Below, in pieces: positions 53,786 through 62,596 of a stretch of DNA of 64,000 nt. The stretch covers positions 2,308,954 through 2,372,953 of the forward strand of contig NZ_CP059900.1 of assembly GCF_014126825.1 (NCBI RefSeq). The letters are read 5' to 3'. The notes beneath the pieces were generated by a model. It had not been told where the DNA came from. It worked only from the letters and a program-made list of their open reading frames with translations, and searched no databases. The DNA is from Tomitella gaofuii (GTDB lineage Bacteria; Actinomycetota; Actinomycetes; Mycobacteriales; Mycobacteriaceae). Position 1 is the stretch's first letter; each line of letters begins with the position of its first letter. The position numbers were made by a program, and so were the translations under genes.

Positions 53786-54430
53786 TTAGTGCCCTGGCGA
53801 GTCGGCCGGGATCTGGAGTTTGTGCAAGATCTCGGCGGCCTCGGGGCAGATCGGATCGGCCGCGGTGTGTTCGTGGCCCGCGATCATCACGGTGATCTCC
53901 TGCAGGGGCCGCAGCACCTGCACGAGCTGCCGTATCGACACGCCGGCGTGGTCCTGCAGGTAGCAGGAGACCGCCAACGCGGTAACACGATCGTCAAGTG
54001 CACCTCGATCGCGTCGCGGGTGCGGTGGAAGATCGGCCGCGCCCGCAGGTCGGCCTTCGACATGCGGAACGACTGCTCCACATGCCACAGGTCGTGGTAC
54101 TTGCGGATCACCTCGCCCGGATCCATTAGCCCCACAGGAACATTCGTCACATATCTTTTGAGTCCGGCCAGGTCGCGGGCGCGTTGCAGACTCGCCGCGT
54201 CCAGGCTCTTCGCGTCGCCTTGGGCTTTGACGAACCGCACCTGCTTGCCCGCCCGTTTCCCGTCGACGACTTCCCTGGCCCGGGCCTCTTGGGCATTGAG
54301 GGTCTGATCGTCACGCAGTGCCCGTTTCCGGCGGTATTGCCAGATCGCCCGCCACGCCTTCTCGTCGGCCGGATCCCACACCGGCTCCGCTTTCTTCTTC
54401 ACGTCGTTGACGACGGTGCGTGTTAGGGAC
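53786..54430 (-). pseudogene. IS1634-type transposase remnant
   Basis: LKRYVTNVPVGLMDPGEVIR and DLWHVEQSFRMSKADLRARP are C-terminal IS1634/ISPna-like transposase motifs. A frameshift occurs near 53975-53990, after VHLTIV, and the last frame reads ALAVSCYLQDHAGVSIRQLV to a TAA at 53786. The N-terminal half is lost where the IS21 element begins. Confidence 0.75.
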
Positions 54431-54483
54431 GCATTTCGGGTATCGGGGTTCTGATGGTCGGGTAGCTGAGTATTCGTAGTTGT

Positions 54484-54560
54484 GGGGGCCACGTGATCGT
54501 GCCTTTGGGGGCCACCGATCGTGCCGACGGGGGCCAGGAGCCGTCGCAGCGGGGGCCACT
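54484..54560. repeat. 22-nt-spaced GGGGGCCA repeats at the left IS21 end
   Basis: Four copies of GGGGGCCA recur every 22 nt (about 54484, 54506, 54528, 54550). Four similar GGCCCCC copies, also partly 22-nt spaced, are at about 56948-57028 near the right end. These are likely transposase-binding sites. Confidence 0.65.
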
Positions 54561-54580
54561 GGCTCCCCGTCGGCATCAGA

Positions 54581-55327
54581 TCACTGGGCCGACGCCACGT
54601 GCTCTCGCATGTTCTGCGAGCCCGTATCGATCCAGACGGTGTTGTGCACGATGCGGTCCATGATCGCGTCCGCGTGTACGCCACCACCGAGCCGCGCGTG
54701 CCAGTCCTTCTTCGCGTACTGGGTGCAGAACACCGCCCCGCCGGGGTCGTAGCGGCGCTCGAGCAGCTCCAGCAGCATCGAACGCATCGCCTCGTCGGGA
54801 TGGTCGAGCAGCCACTCATCGATCACCAGCAGCGCGAATGCCGAGTATTTGCGCAGGAACTTCGTCTGCCCCTGCGGCTTGTCCTTCGCCAGCACCCACG
54901 CCTCCTCGAGGTCGGGCATCCGGATGTAGTGCGCACGCAGCCGGTGCTGACAAGCCTGTTTCGCCAGCGCGCAGCCGAGATACGACTTGCCCGAGCCGGT
55001 GAACCCCTGGAAGACCACGTTCTGCTGCCGCGCGATGAACGAACAGGTCGCCAACTGCGCGAGCACGTTCCGGTCGAGTCCACGCTGCTCGACCAGATCC
55101 AGCCGGCGCAGGTCCGCACCGGGGTAACGCAGCCCCGCCCGGCGGATCAGGCCCTCGACCTTGCTGTGGTTGAACGCGCTGTGCGCCTCGTCCACGACCA
55201 GCTGGAACCGGTCGGCGAACGACATGCCCAGCACGTGCGCCTCGTCCTGGGCATCGAGCGCGTCGAGCAGCGTGGCCGCGCCCATCTCACGCAGTTTGCG
55301 CTTGGTCTCGATATCGATCGCGGTCAT
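54581..55327 (-). CDS. istB: IS21 helper ATPase IstB
   Basis: A 248-residue AAA+ ATPase of IS21. Walker A GFTGSGKSYLGCALA is near residue 110, Walker B LLVIDEWLLD near 170, followed by FCTQYAKKDWH and the C-terminal DRIVHNTVWID. It assists IstA in target selection. The start overlaps the istA stop (ATGA). Confidence 0.87.
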   Translation of the reverse strand: MTAIDIETKRKLREMGAATLLDALDAQDEAHVLGMSFADRFQLVVDEAHSAFNHSKVEGLIRRAGLRYPGADLRRLDLVEQRGLDRNVLAQLATCSFIARQQNVVFQGFTGSGKSYLGCALAKQACQHRLRAHYIRMPDLEEAWVLAKDKPQGQTKFLRKYSAFALLVIDEWLLDHPDEAMRSMLLELLERRYDPGGAVFCTQYAKKDWHARLGGGVHADAIMDRIVHNTVWIDTGSQNMREHVASAQ

Positions 55328-56886
55328 CGGGCCCCTCCGGCGTAGTAGTCGGCGCCGCGGACGAACCCGCCGTCTTCTGCCGGCTCCTCGCGGGGCGGAC
55401 GCAGCGTGGCGGTCTTGTCCTGCCCGGTGGCCAGGATCGGTTGCAAGTGTGCGTAGCGCGGCGAGCGGATCCGGCCCGTCAGGGCGAGCGCGCAGGCCGC
55501 CTCGACCCGGTCGGCGGAGTACCGGCGCGACAGCCGCAGCACTGCCAGCGCCGGATCCAAGCCCTGCTCTACGATCGGCACGGACTCGAAGATCCGCGCG
55601 GTCACGATCACCGCGGCGGGGCCGATCCGCTGCGCCCAGGCCCGCACCCGCTCGGAGTCCCAGGCCTGGAAACGGCCGCCCGCGGGCAGGTCCGCGTCGT
55701 TGGTGCGGTACTCGTTAGCCGCCGACTCCGGCAACAGCAGGTGACTGGTCAGCCGCTGGTGGCCCTGGTAGATCTCGAGGGTGCGGGCGGTGATCCGCAG
55801 ATCGACCACGGCGCCGATGTGCGCGAACGGCGCCGAGTAGAAATTCCGGGCGAACGCGACGTGCCCGTTGCGGGCCACCCGCCGGCCATAGAACCACTGG
55901 GAGACCTCGTAGGCGACCGCAGGCAACGCCGTCAGCAGCGGCTTTTCCTCCGCGACGAACACGCTGGCGCGCGAGCCGGGCCGCTTCTGGAACGGCTCGG
56001 CGTTGTAGGCGTCCATCCGCTCACTGACAGCTGCAGCAAGCTCGGGCAGGCTCGTGAACTGCCGGTCCCGCAGCCCGGCGATCACCCAGGTCGCCACATG
56101 TCCGACGGTGTTTTCCACGCTGGCTTTGTCTTTCGGCTTTCGCACTCGGCCCGGCAGTACCGCCGCCGAATAGTGCGCCGCCATCTCCCGATACGCGTCG
56201 TTGAGGACGATCTCGCCCTCGCGCGGGTGCTTGAGCACGCCGGTCTTGAGGTTGTCCGGCACGATCCGGGGCACCGACCCGCCCAGTGCCTCGAACATTG
56301 CCACGTGCGCGAGCAGCCAGGTCTCCTGACGCATGTCCAGCGCCGGGAAGCAGAATGCGTACCGGGAAAACGGCAGGCAGCCCACGAACAGATACACCGT
56401 CCGCCGTGCGCCGGTGATCGGGTCGGCCAGTTCCATCGTGGGCCCGGACCAGTCGACCTCGACGCTCTGCGCGGCCTTGTGCCCGACCCGCGAGGCAGCG
56501 CCGGTGACCAGCACGTGGCGCTGGTAGGTGCGACAGAACCGGTCATAGCCCATCGCGGGCGCCCCGGCGGCTGCGGTGGCATCAAGGTACTCGCCGTGCA
56601 ACAGCTTCAGCGTCACCCCGACACGGGCCAGCTCCCGGTGGACACGCTCCCAGTCGGGCTGGGCGAACACGCTCTCGTGCTCGCCGCGGCCCGGGAACAG
56701 CCGCGAGTACACCTGCTCGTCGGCGAGCTCGGCGACTTCGTCCCAGCCGATCCCCGCCGCATCCGCTGCCTCGAACACGTCCTTGACGGACTTGCGGGAC
56801 ATGCCCTGCGAGGACGCGATCGCCCGTCCCGACAGGCCCTCGGCGCGCAGCTGGAGCGCCAGCTTCGCTCTGATCTTCCGTACCAT
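55324..56886 (-). CDS. istA: IS21 transposase IstA
   Basis: A 520-residue rve/DDE transposase. The N-terminal HTH (GLSGRAIASSQGMSRKSVK) is followed by the DDE core: VEVDWSGPTMEL, RIVPDNLKTGVLKHP and DKASVENTVGHVATW. The C-terminal domain is complete. No interruption is visible, so it may be active. Confidence 0.87.
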   Translation of the reverse strand: MVRKIRAKLALQLRAEGLSGRAIASSQGMSRKSVKDVFEAADAAGIGWDEVAELADEQVYSRLFPGRGEHESVFAQPDWERVHRELARVGVTLKLLHGEYLDATAAAGAPAMGYDRFCRTYQRHVLVTGAASRVGHKAAQSVEVDWSGPTMELADPITGARRTVYLFVGCLPFSRYAFCFPALDMRQETWLLAHVAMFEALGGSVPRIVPDNLKTGVLKHPREGEIVLNDAYREMAAHYSAAVLPGRVRKPKDKASVENTVGHVATWVIAGLRDRQFTSLPELAAAVSERMDAYNAEPFQKRPGSRASVFVAEEKPLLTALPAVAYEVSQWFYGRRVARNGHVAFARNFYSAPFAHIGAVVDLRITARTLEIYQGHQRLTSHLLLPESAANEYRTNDADLPAGGRFQAWDSERVRAWAQRIGPAAVIVTARIFESVPIVEQGLDPALAVLRLSRRYSADRVEAACALALTGRIRSPRYAHLQPILATGQDKTATLRPPREEPAEDGGFVRGADYYAGGAR

Positions 56887-57112
56887 TCCTGATTGCTCCT
56901 TCCGCCGCGTGCCCTATACACACGGCGGAAGGAGCGTAGGCAAGCAGGCCCCCAACGACACCATCACCGGCCCCCACCGGCGCCACCACTACGACAACGG
57001 CCCGGCCCCCGAACCCACGATCACCGGACCCCAGCAAAGCGAATATTCAGTAGCAGCCGGACGGGTATCGGGTAGCGGTGTTTCCGGTTCCCGTCCGGCT
57101 GCCGATGGGGGA

Positions 57113-57366
57113 CTACCGGGCCTCGGCCAGGTGGCGCCTCATGTTCGGCCCGTCGAGGGAGACCAGCTCGGCGTTCGCGACGATCCGGTTGAGGATCGAT
57201 TCGGCGATGACCGCGTCTTGGAGGGACTTGTACCAGTCAGGCGGATCGAACTGGGAAGTCACCAGAGTAGAGCCGCGCCCGTCTCGGGCGGCCAGGATGT
57301 TGAGCAGCTCGGCCGCGGTGTGTCCGGAGACCGGTGTGGTCAGGAAGTCATCGAGGACCAGCAGGT
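57113..57366 (-). pseudogene. 3' remnant of a second istB-like gene
   Basis: Minus frame: LLVLDDFLTTPVSGHTAAEL, then TLVTSQFDPPDWYKSLQDAV, ILNRIVANAELVSLDGPNMR, ending in a TAG at 57113. The 5' half is replaced by the IS30 element and, behind it, an ISL3 gene start. It differs from the istB at 54581. Confidence 0.75.
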
Positions 57367-58464
57367 GGCGGTGTCAACTCGTGGAAGCAACAGACTCGGT
57401 CAGTAGGTTCGTGAACACTTCCCGTGGGGTCAGAAACCCGAGCACGGCGCGTGGCCGGTCGTTGAGCTCGTCGGCGATCGCGTTCAGGTAGGGCTGGTGG
57501 TCGGTGATCTCGGTGCCCTTGGGCAGGTACTCGCGGATCAAGCCGTTCTTGTTCTCGTTGGTGCCCCGCTCCCACGGCGAGTGCGGGTGCGCGAAGTAGA
57601 CCGGCAGGTCCGTGGCCGTGGTCAATGCGGCGTGCCGGGCCATCTCGGTGCCCTGGTCCCAGGTGAGCGCGCCGAGGATGTGTTTCGGCATGTCGCTGAC
57701 GGTGTCGATGAGCACATCCGCGAGCCCATCGGCGCTTTTACCTGCGGGAAGGCCGCAGATCATGGTGAATCTGCTGGTGCGCTCGACCAGCGTGGCCGCG
57801 GCGGTCTTGCCGGCCTTGCCGACGATCAGATCCCCTTCCCACGAACCAGGAACCCGCCGGTCTGCGGCCTGCTCGGGCCGGGCGTCGATGGACACCATGC
57901 CGACGATCCGCCCACCCGTTCGCTCGCCGAGCGCCTTACGTGGCTTGCGTCGGGTCCGTTTGGAGCGCAACAGGATTCCCGACTTCGCCAGCTCACCCTT
58001 CGGGAGGGCGTAGATCCACCGGTAGATCGCTTCGTGGCTGACGGTTCGCCCGTCGGCATCGGGTGAGTGCACCATGGTGTCCACGCTGGCGTCCGTGGCC
58101 TCGAGACGCAACCGGCCGGCGATCTGCCGGGGCGTGCGCGACCTGCGCAGATCGACCCGGATCCGTTCTTCGAGCACGGGGTCCGAGTCGATCTTGCGGA
58201 CCTGAGGGCGGCTGCGGCGTTTCTCCGCTTCGCAGTCAGCGTGCACGGGCTTGTAGCCACAGGTCTTGGTCGCGTTGCGCTTGCGTTCGCGCCAGACGAC
58301 AGTGTGGTCGCGGCCGATGGCTGCGGCGATCTCCCGATCGGTCTGCCCGGTATCGATGCCCGCCGCAATCCGCGACCGGTCGCCCATCGTCAACTGCCGC
58401 CGCACCATCCGCCCAGCTCCTCGCCCCGTCGCCTACGTTGTTGCTACGACGCTATGACACCGCC
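57367..58464. mobile_element. IS30-family insertion sequence with 4-bp target duplication
   Basis: GGCGGTGTCA (57367) and TGACACCGCC (58455-58464) are the inverted ends, and AGGT precedes (57363-57366) and follows (58465-58468) the element. Length 1098 bp with one transposase gene on the minus strand. The same left end recurs as a stub at 60083. Confidence 0.82.
57374..58408 (-). CDS. IS30-family transposase
   Basis: A 344-residue transposase. The N-terminal HTH contains TDREIAAAIGRDHTVVWRE. The DDE residues sit in GSWEGDLIVGKAGK, ALTWDQGTEMARH and WERGTNENKNGLIREYLPKG. The stop codon lies within the left inverted repeat. Complete and probably active. Confidence 0.88.
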   Translation of the reverse strand: MVRRQLTMGDRSRIAAGIDTGQTDREIAAAIGRDHTVVWRERKRNATKTCGYKPVHADCEAEKRRSRPQVRKIDSDPVLEERIRVDLRRSRTPRQIAGRLRLEATDASVDTMVHSPDADGRTVSHEAIYRWIYALPKGELAKSGILLRSKRTRRKPRKALGERTGGRIVGMVSIDARPEQAADRRVPGSWEGDLIVGKAGKTAAATLVERTSRFTMICGLPAGKSADGLADVLIDTVSDMPKHILGALTWDQGTEMARHAALTTATDLPVYFAHPHSPWERGTNENKNGLIREYLPKGTEITDHQPYLNAIADELNDRPRAVLGFLTPREVFTNLLTESVASTS

Positions 58465-58649
58465 AGGTCTTTCGGCCGGGTGATTGCGGTGCCGTTACGG
58501 GAAGTCGACGCCACCCCGCAGTCCGGGCAGACGCGCGCACCGTCGTCGTCGGTGACCACGTCGACGATTCTGGTGCCATCGTCGAGATGATGAACGTCGA
58601 TGACCCGCAGCCCCGGTAGCCCGAACAGCGTTGTCGTAGCATCGTCCAT
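58465..58649 (-). pseudogene. ISL3 transposase 5' remnant
   Basis: MDDATTTLFGLPGLRVIDVH ... CPDCGVASTSRNGTAITRPK is the N-terminus of an ISL3 transposase with its zinc-finger (C-x-x-C). It is joined at GACCTG to the istB remnant at 57113-57366, with the IS30 inserted at the junction. Confidence 0.75.
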
Positions 58650-58948
58650 GCCCTTGGCCCTCCTGGGATCCGATTGCTTCGCAACAACCAGATTTCAGGA
58701 GGCCAGGGGCTTCGGCATGTCAGACACGCCGAACGGCATCAGGCCAGGACGGCCCGCTCAACCTCGAAGAGCCACGAAGGCTAGGGATGGTCGGTCGAGG
58801 GTGGGGCCATTTCAGGCCAGCACTACCAGGTCAGGTGGGGCCACTTCAGACTGTCACACTCAATGGATAGACCACACCGACGAATCCTGACACGAGCGAC
58901 TGCCTGCCGCGTAATATCTGAGCTACCCAACGCAGAACATCCGAAAGT
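58650..58948. other. Gene-free mosaic: ISL3 end and IS21-like right end
   Basis: An ISL3-like terminal sequence (TTGCTTCGCAACAACCAG, around 58673) is followed by duplicated GTGGGGCCATTTCAG (58801-58815) / GTGGGGCCACTTCAG (58835-58849) and CTGTCACACTCAATGG. The last two inversely match the IS21-like end at 53270-53330. No gene is supported here. AT-richer sequence begins at about 58880. Confidence 0.5.
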
Positions 58949-59080
58949 ATGGACAAATTGCCGATTAAACGAACCACTTCGTCAAGTATCCGTCGGTACG
59001 CCGCAATAATTCGGAAGAAGCTATTTAAATACAAGGTTCGACAGATCTGCAGGATGAAACCTTACCCGGAGGCGATTAAT

Positions 59081-59989
59081 ATGCTCAATAGCTCATCACT
59101 AGACACTCGCCGCACAGAGCTACGATCGGCAGCCCTCGCCATTCTTGCTATCCTTCTTACAGCGTCAATCACCTTCGTGATCAATTCGTATTCCTCTAAC
59201 AAAAATGCAGTCCAAGCCGACAAAGCGGTCAGCGAAGCTCGACATAAGGAAGATTCTACTGGCATGCCAGCCGAAGTTCAATTCATAGCGCCTGATCGCG
59301 GGCCGACAAATCCATGGCCAGGCTGGGTATCTGCAGATAAACTCCAGGTCCCGTCAGGGTCGCCTTCCAATTATATTCCATCACACGGCACAGTGATCCA
59401 TGTCGGTCGTCCCACGATGTTTACCAAAGGTGGCGTCACGTACCGCGATTATGCACAACTGGGTATCACCTTCGACTTAAAGGGCGTGACAAACTATCCG
59501 GTTAAACTCACTTCCCTTGAGGCGGTGGTAATGTCACAAACACCAGCCCCAGACGGGACTGTATACTGCGTATACCCTCAAGGTTCCAGCCTAAGGGGGG
59601 ATATCGTTTTCGATCTCAGCGTAGGCGCCGACCATAACGCATTCTCGACAGAATATGGCACTGATATGCTCGATAGATACCTCGACAATCACGTGGTTAC
59701 GATCGATCGATCGGAGTATATTGGTTTCAATGCAATTGCATTTACCCCTCCGGACACGGACACCACATTTCTTATCCGGGCATGCTTCGACACGATGAAA
59801 TGCGTGAATGTAGACGACAATGGCGTCCCGTTCCGCCTCGTGTCTTACCCAACAGCGACTGACAATGCGTTTGTAACTGCATATCCGCAAGGTTCCGGCA
59901 TCGACGCTATGGGTATTTATCCGTGCAGATATCCGAGCGAATGCGCATCTAGCATGAATTCCATTATTCGCAATCCCGTTCCCAACTGA
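59081..59989 (+). CDS. Single-pass membrane protein of unknown function in an AT-rich island
   Basis: A 302-residue protein. A short cytoplasmic head is followed by one hydrophobic helix (SAALAILAILLTASITFVIN, about 16-35), then a large extracytoplasmic domain with repeated aromatic/Gly/Pro strands. GGAGG is eight bases before the ATG at 59081; the frame is open further up to 58949, adding a basic segment without a better ribosome-binding site. Late cysteines (FDTMKCVN, GIYPCRYPSECAS) may form disulphides. No family recognised. Base composition resembles the ParA-SIR2 genes, so it probably came with them. Confidence 0.6.
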   Translation: MLNSSSLDTRRTELRSAALAILAILLTASITFVINSYSSNKNAVQADKAVSEARHKEDSTGMPAEVQFIAPDRGPTNPWPGWVSADKLQVPSGSPSNYIPSHGTVIHVGRPTMFTKGGVTYRDYAQLGITFDLKGVTNYPVKLTSLEAVVMSQTPAPDGTVYCVYPQGSSLRGDIVFDLSVGADHNAFSTEYGTDMLDRYLDNHVVTIDRSEYIGFNAIAFTPPDTDTTFLIRACFDTMKCVNVDDNGVPFRLVSYPTATDNAFVTAYPQGSGIDAMGIYPCRYPSECASSMNSIIRNPVPN

Positions 59990-60082
59990 GATTCATCGGG
60001 CCGCTGACGAAGTCGTGGGTTAGTGAGGCCCTGGATGGAGCGCGGGGCGGAATCTCCGATAGGTTCTGGACTGTCGAACCTG

Positions 60083-60122
60083 GGCGGTATCAATTCGTGG
60101 AAGCAACAGACCCGGTCAGTAG
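60083..60122. repeat. Solo IS30 end
   Basis: A 40-bp stretch starting GGCGGTATCAATTCGTGG matches the left end of the IS30 at 57367 with only a few differences. No transposase accompanies it. Confidence 0.7.
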
Positions 60123-60154
60123 CTGAACCGTCCTGGTCCGGTCGGAGACCTGGA

Positions 60155-60255
60155 TTAGGCCACCTCGGGTGTCGCGGCGACGTTTTGACGGTAGCGCTCC
60201 TCATGCTCGGTCGGCGAGGTGTAGGCGATCGCGGAGTGCAGACGCTTCTCTTGGG
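60155..60255 (-). pseudogene. IS3-family OrfB C-terminal stub
   Basis: The minus frame ending at TAA (60155-60157) reads KRLHSAIAYTSPTEHEERYR, the end of an IS3-type integrase. The rest is gone. Confidence 0.65.
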
Positions 60256-60366
60256 GTCATGGGTACCGGTCGTGGCCGTGCTGGTGCGTGTGTGCAGGTC
60301 AGAGTGGGTGAAGTGAGGGTCTGACGTGTACGACTGGTGTGGTGCACGTTCGTCGGGGACCGCTGT

Positions 60367-60903
60367 TCAGGTCGTGGTGTTCAGGCGGGTCATCAGTTCG
60401 CGGTTCGCGGCGAGGTCCTGGTCTCGTTCTGCGAGCTGTAGCCGCAGGTCGAGGGTCTGCTGTTCGAGCTGGACGATGCGCTGTTGGAGCTCGTCGACGT
60501 CTTGTGGCGCGCCGAGTCCGGTTTCCTGCCAGAGGCGTTCGCCGAGTGCCTCGGATAGGCGCCGCTCGAGTCGTTGGATGTGGCTGGTCAACCGGGTCGC
60601 GCGTTCGTGAGCGGCGAGCAGGTCGGCCTGCAGCGATGCGCGGCTGACTGTGGGCTGCGCCGGTTGGCTGTCTGGTCGGGCTTGTTCGGCGCGCACTTGC
60701 GCGAGCAGGTCGCGGTGCCGGTAGAGGAATGTCCGGTCGACGCCGGCACTGGTGGCGATGCCAGCGACGCTGATCTCTCTCCCAGCGGCGTGTGCTTGGG
60801 ACAAGGCGGCTAGGACGCGGTCGCGGCGTCGGGTGGTGTCGGCGCGTCGGCCCGCGATCGCGGCTGCGGTGCGCCGGTCCGGTGCCGGGTCGGCCGGGGT
60901 CAT
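60367..60903 (-). CDS. Tn554-like TnpC (DUF6262 family)
   Basis: A 178-residue helical protein: an N-terminal TetR/KfrA-like HTH (AGIATSAGVDRTFLYRHRDL) followed by a long coiled coil (IQRLERRLSEALGERL, DELQQRIVQLEQQTLDLRLQ). It matches the third protein of Tn554-type transposons, which accompanies two tyrosine recombinases. Its start overlaps the stop of a recombinase stub upstream. Confidence 0.7.
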   Translation of the reverse strand: MTPADPAPDRRTAAAIAGRRADTTRRRDRVLAALSQAHAAGREISVAGIATSAGVDRTFLYRHRDLLAQVRAEQARPDSQPAQPTVSRASLQADLLAAHERATRLTSHIQRLERRLSEALGERLWQETGLGAPQDVDELQQRIVQLEQQTLDLRLQLAERDQDLAANRELMTRLNTTT

Positions 60904-61005
60904 GAGTTCTCCGTGCGGATGTCGGGTAGTGGCTGCCGGATGCGGGGCATGCCCAGGGCGACCGCGCGGTGACGCCGCACCGTGGTCACGGCATGTTCGA
61001 TGGGC
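60900..61005 (-). pseudogene. 3' stub of a tyrosine recombinase (Tn554 TnpB-like)
   Basis: The frame ending at 60900 reads VTTVRRHRAVALGMPRIRQP and LPDIRTENS, then TGA overlapping the TnpC start. The rest of the recombinase was removed by, or lost with, the IS256 insertion at about 61006. Confidence 0.5.
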
Positions 61006-62461
61006 GTGTCAGATGGTCTGTGTAAGTGGTCAGGTCTGACCCCGAAGGGACCCTCCTGTGACCGTGCAAGACGATGAAGCCGTGGACCAGACACGCCAGC
61101 AGCGCCGTGACCGTCAGAACGAGCTCGCCGACCGGCTCGCCGCCTCGGGCGCCCTCGACGAGATCTTCACCCGCATCGACGCCGGCGAATCCCTCACCGG
61201 CGAAACAGGCCTGCTGAACGCGATGATGAAGTCCGCCCTCGAACGCGGCCTGAACGCGGAGCTGACCGGACACCTCGGATACGAGGCCGGCGACCCGGAC
61301 GCCTCGGCGTTCCCGAACTCGCGCAACGGATCCCACGCCAAGACGGTGGCCACCGAGATCGGCGACGTCGAGTTGCGCGTGCCGCGGGACCGGGACGGCA
61401 CGTTCACCCCGATGCTCGTGCGCAAGGGGCAGCGCCGCCTCGACGGACTCGACGCGATGATCATCTCGCTCTACGCGGGCGGCATGACGATCCGCGATAT
61501 TCAACATCACCTGGCCACCACGGTCGGCACCGAACTGTCGCACGAGACGATCTCGAAGGTCACCGAGGAGGTGGCCGACGAGGTCGCCCGCTGGCAGCAG
61601 CGCCCTCTCGATTCGCTGTACCCGGTGATCTACCTCGACGCGATCATCGTCAAGGTCCGCGACGGCGCCCACGTGCGCAACAAGGCCGCCCACATCGCCG
61701 TCGGCGTCGACATGGACGGGGTCAAGCACGTCCTGGGCATCTGGATCCAGCAGACCGAGGGCGCGAAGTTCTGGGCCGGGGTGTGCGCCGAGCTGCGCAA
61801 CCGTGGGGTCGCTGACGTGCTCATCGTCTGCTGCGACGGGCTGACCGGCTTCGCCGACGCGGTCGGCGCCACCTGGCCGCAGGCGACCGTGCAGACCTGC
61901 GTGGTGCACCTGATCCGCGCCTCGATGCGGTTCGTGTCCTACAAGGACCGCAAGGCCGTCGCCGCCGTGCTCAAGCACGTCTACCAGGCGTCGACCGCCG
62001 ACGCGGCCACCGAAGCCCTCGACCGGCTGGCGGACTCCGAGCTCGGCCACCGCTATCCGAGCACGGTCAAGACGTTCCGCGACGCGTGGGAACGGTTCGT
62101 CCCGTTCCTGGCGTTCCCGCCGGAGTTGCGCAGGGTCATCTACACCACGAACAGCATCGAATCGTTGAACTACCAGCTCCGCAAGGTCACCAAGAACCGC
62201 GGACACTTCCCCAACGACCAGGCGGTGATGAAGCTGCTCTGGCTCGCGATCGCGAACATCGAGGACAAGCGGGCCCGTCAGCGGGCAAAGGAACGCGGCC
62301 TGCCCTCGGCCGAACGACGGGCCCCAGGACGCCTCGTCGAAGGCGCCGTCACCACGAACTGGAAACGTGCCCTCGCCCAGCTTTCCCTGATCTATCCCGA
62401 ACGCATCAACCAGCACCTCTAACTCGAACACCTGAACGACTTACACAAACATCTTGACAGG
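61006..62461. mobile_element. IS256-family insertion sequence
   Basis: Imperfect inverted ends: GTGTCAGATGGTCTGTGTAA at 61006, and a right end at 62439-62461 whose complement reads CTGTCAAGATGTTTGTGTAA. About 1.46 kb with one transposase. No clear target duplication was seen. Confidence 0.75.
61058..62422 (+). CDS. IS256-family (mutator-type) transposase
   Basis: A 454-residue transposase. RDIQHHLATTVGTELSHETI, YLDAIIVKVRDGAHVRNKAA (first D), VLIVCCDGLTGFADAVGATW (second D) and TTNSIESLNYQLRKVTKNRG (E) make up the mutator DDE core. Complete and probably active. The likely start is GTG at 61058. Confidence 0.88.
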   Translation: MTVQDDEAVDQTRQQRRDRQNELADRLAASGALDEIFTRIDAGESLTGETGLLNAMMKSALERGLNAELTGHLGYEAGDPDASAFPNSRNGSHAKTVATEIGDVELRVPRDRDGTFTPMLVRKGQRRLDGLDAMIISLYAGGMTIRDIQHHLATTVGTELSHETISKVTEEVADEVARWQQRPLDSLYPVIYLDAIIVKVRDGAHVRNKAAHIAVGVDMDGVKHVLGIWIQQTEGAKFWAGVCAELRNRGVADVLIVCCDGLTGFADAVGATWPQATVQTCVVHLIRASMRFVSYKDRKAVAAVLKHVYQASTADAATEALDRLADSELGHRYPSTVKTFRDAWERFVPFLAFPPELRRVIYTTNSIESLNYQLRKVTKNRGHFPNDQAVMKLLWLAIANIEDKRARQRAKERGLPSAERRAPGRLVEGAVTTNWKRALAQLSLIYPERINQHL

Positions 62462-62596
62462 CTCTCCGTCCTCGGGCCGCGGGGATCACGTTAGTGGATG
62501 AGGCCGGGTGACGAGAACGACGACACCGCGTCCGCGCGAGGGCACGGCGCGATCCGATCGCCCCACTGCGCACCCGCCGTCTGGTGTAATCCCCGA

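Larger units (their letters stand above)
54466..57050. mobile_element. Intact IS21-family insertion sequence
   Basis: The element is bounded by CTGAGTATTCG (54466) and CGAATATTCAG (57040-57050), an imperfect inverted repeat. Sub-terminal 22-nt-spaced repeats lie inside both ends. It contains istA and istB in the usual overlapping order. An 11-bp direct repeat CGGGTATCGGG lies just outside (54437-54447 and 57062-57072), possibly a duplicated target or a shared flank. Confidence 0.75.
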
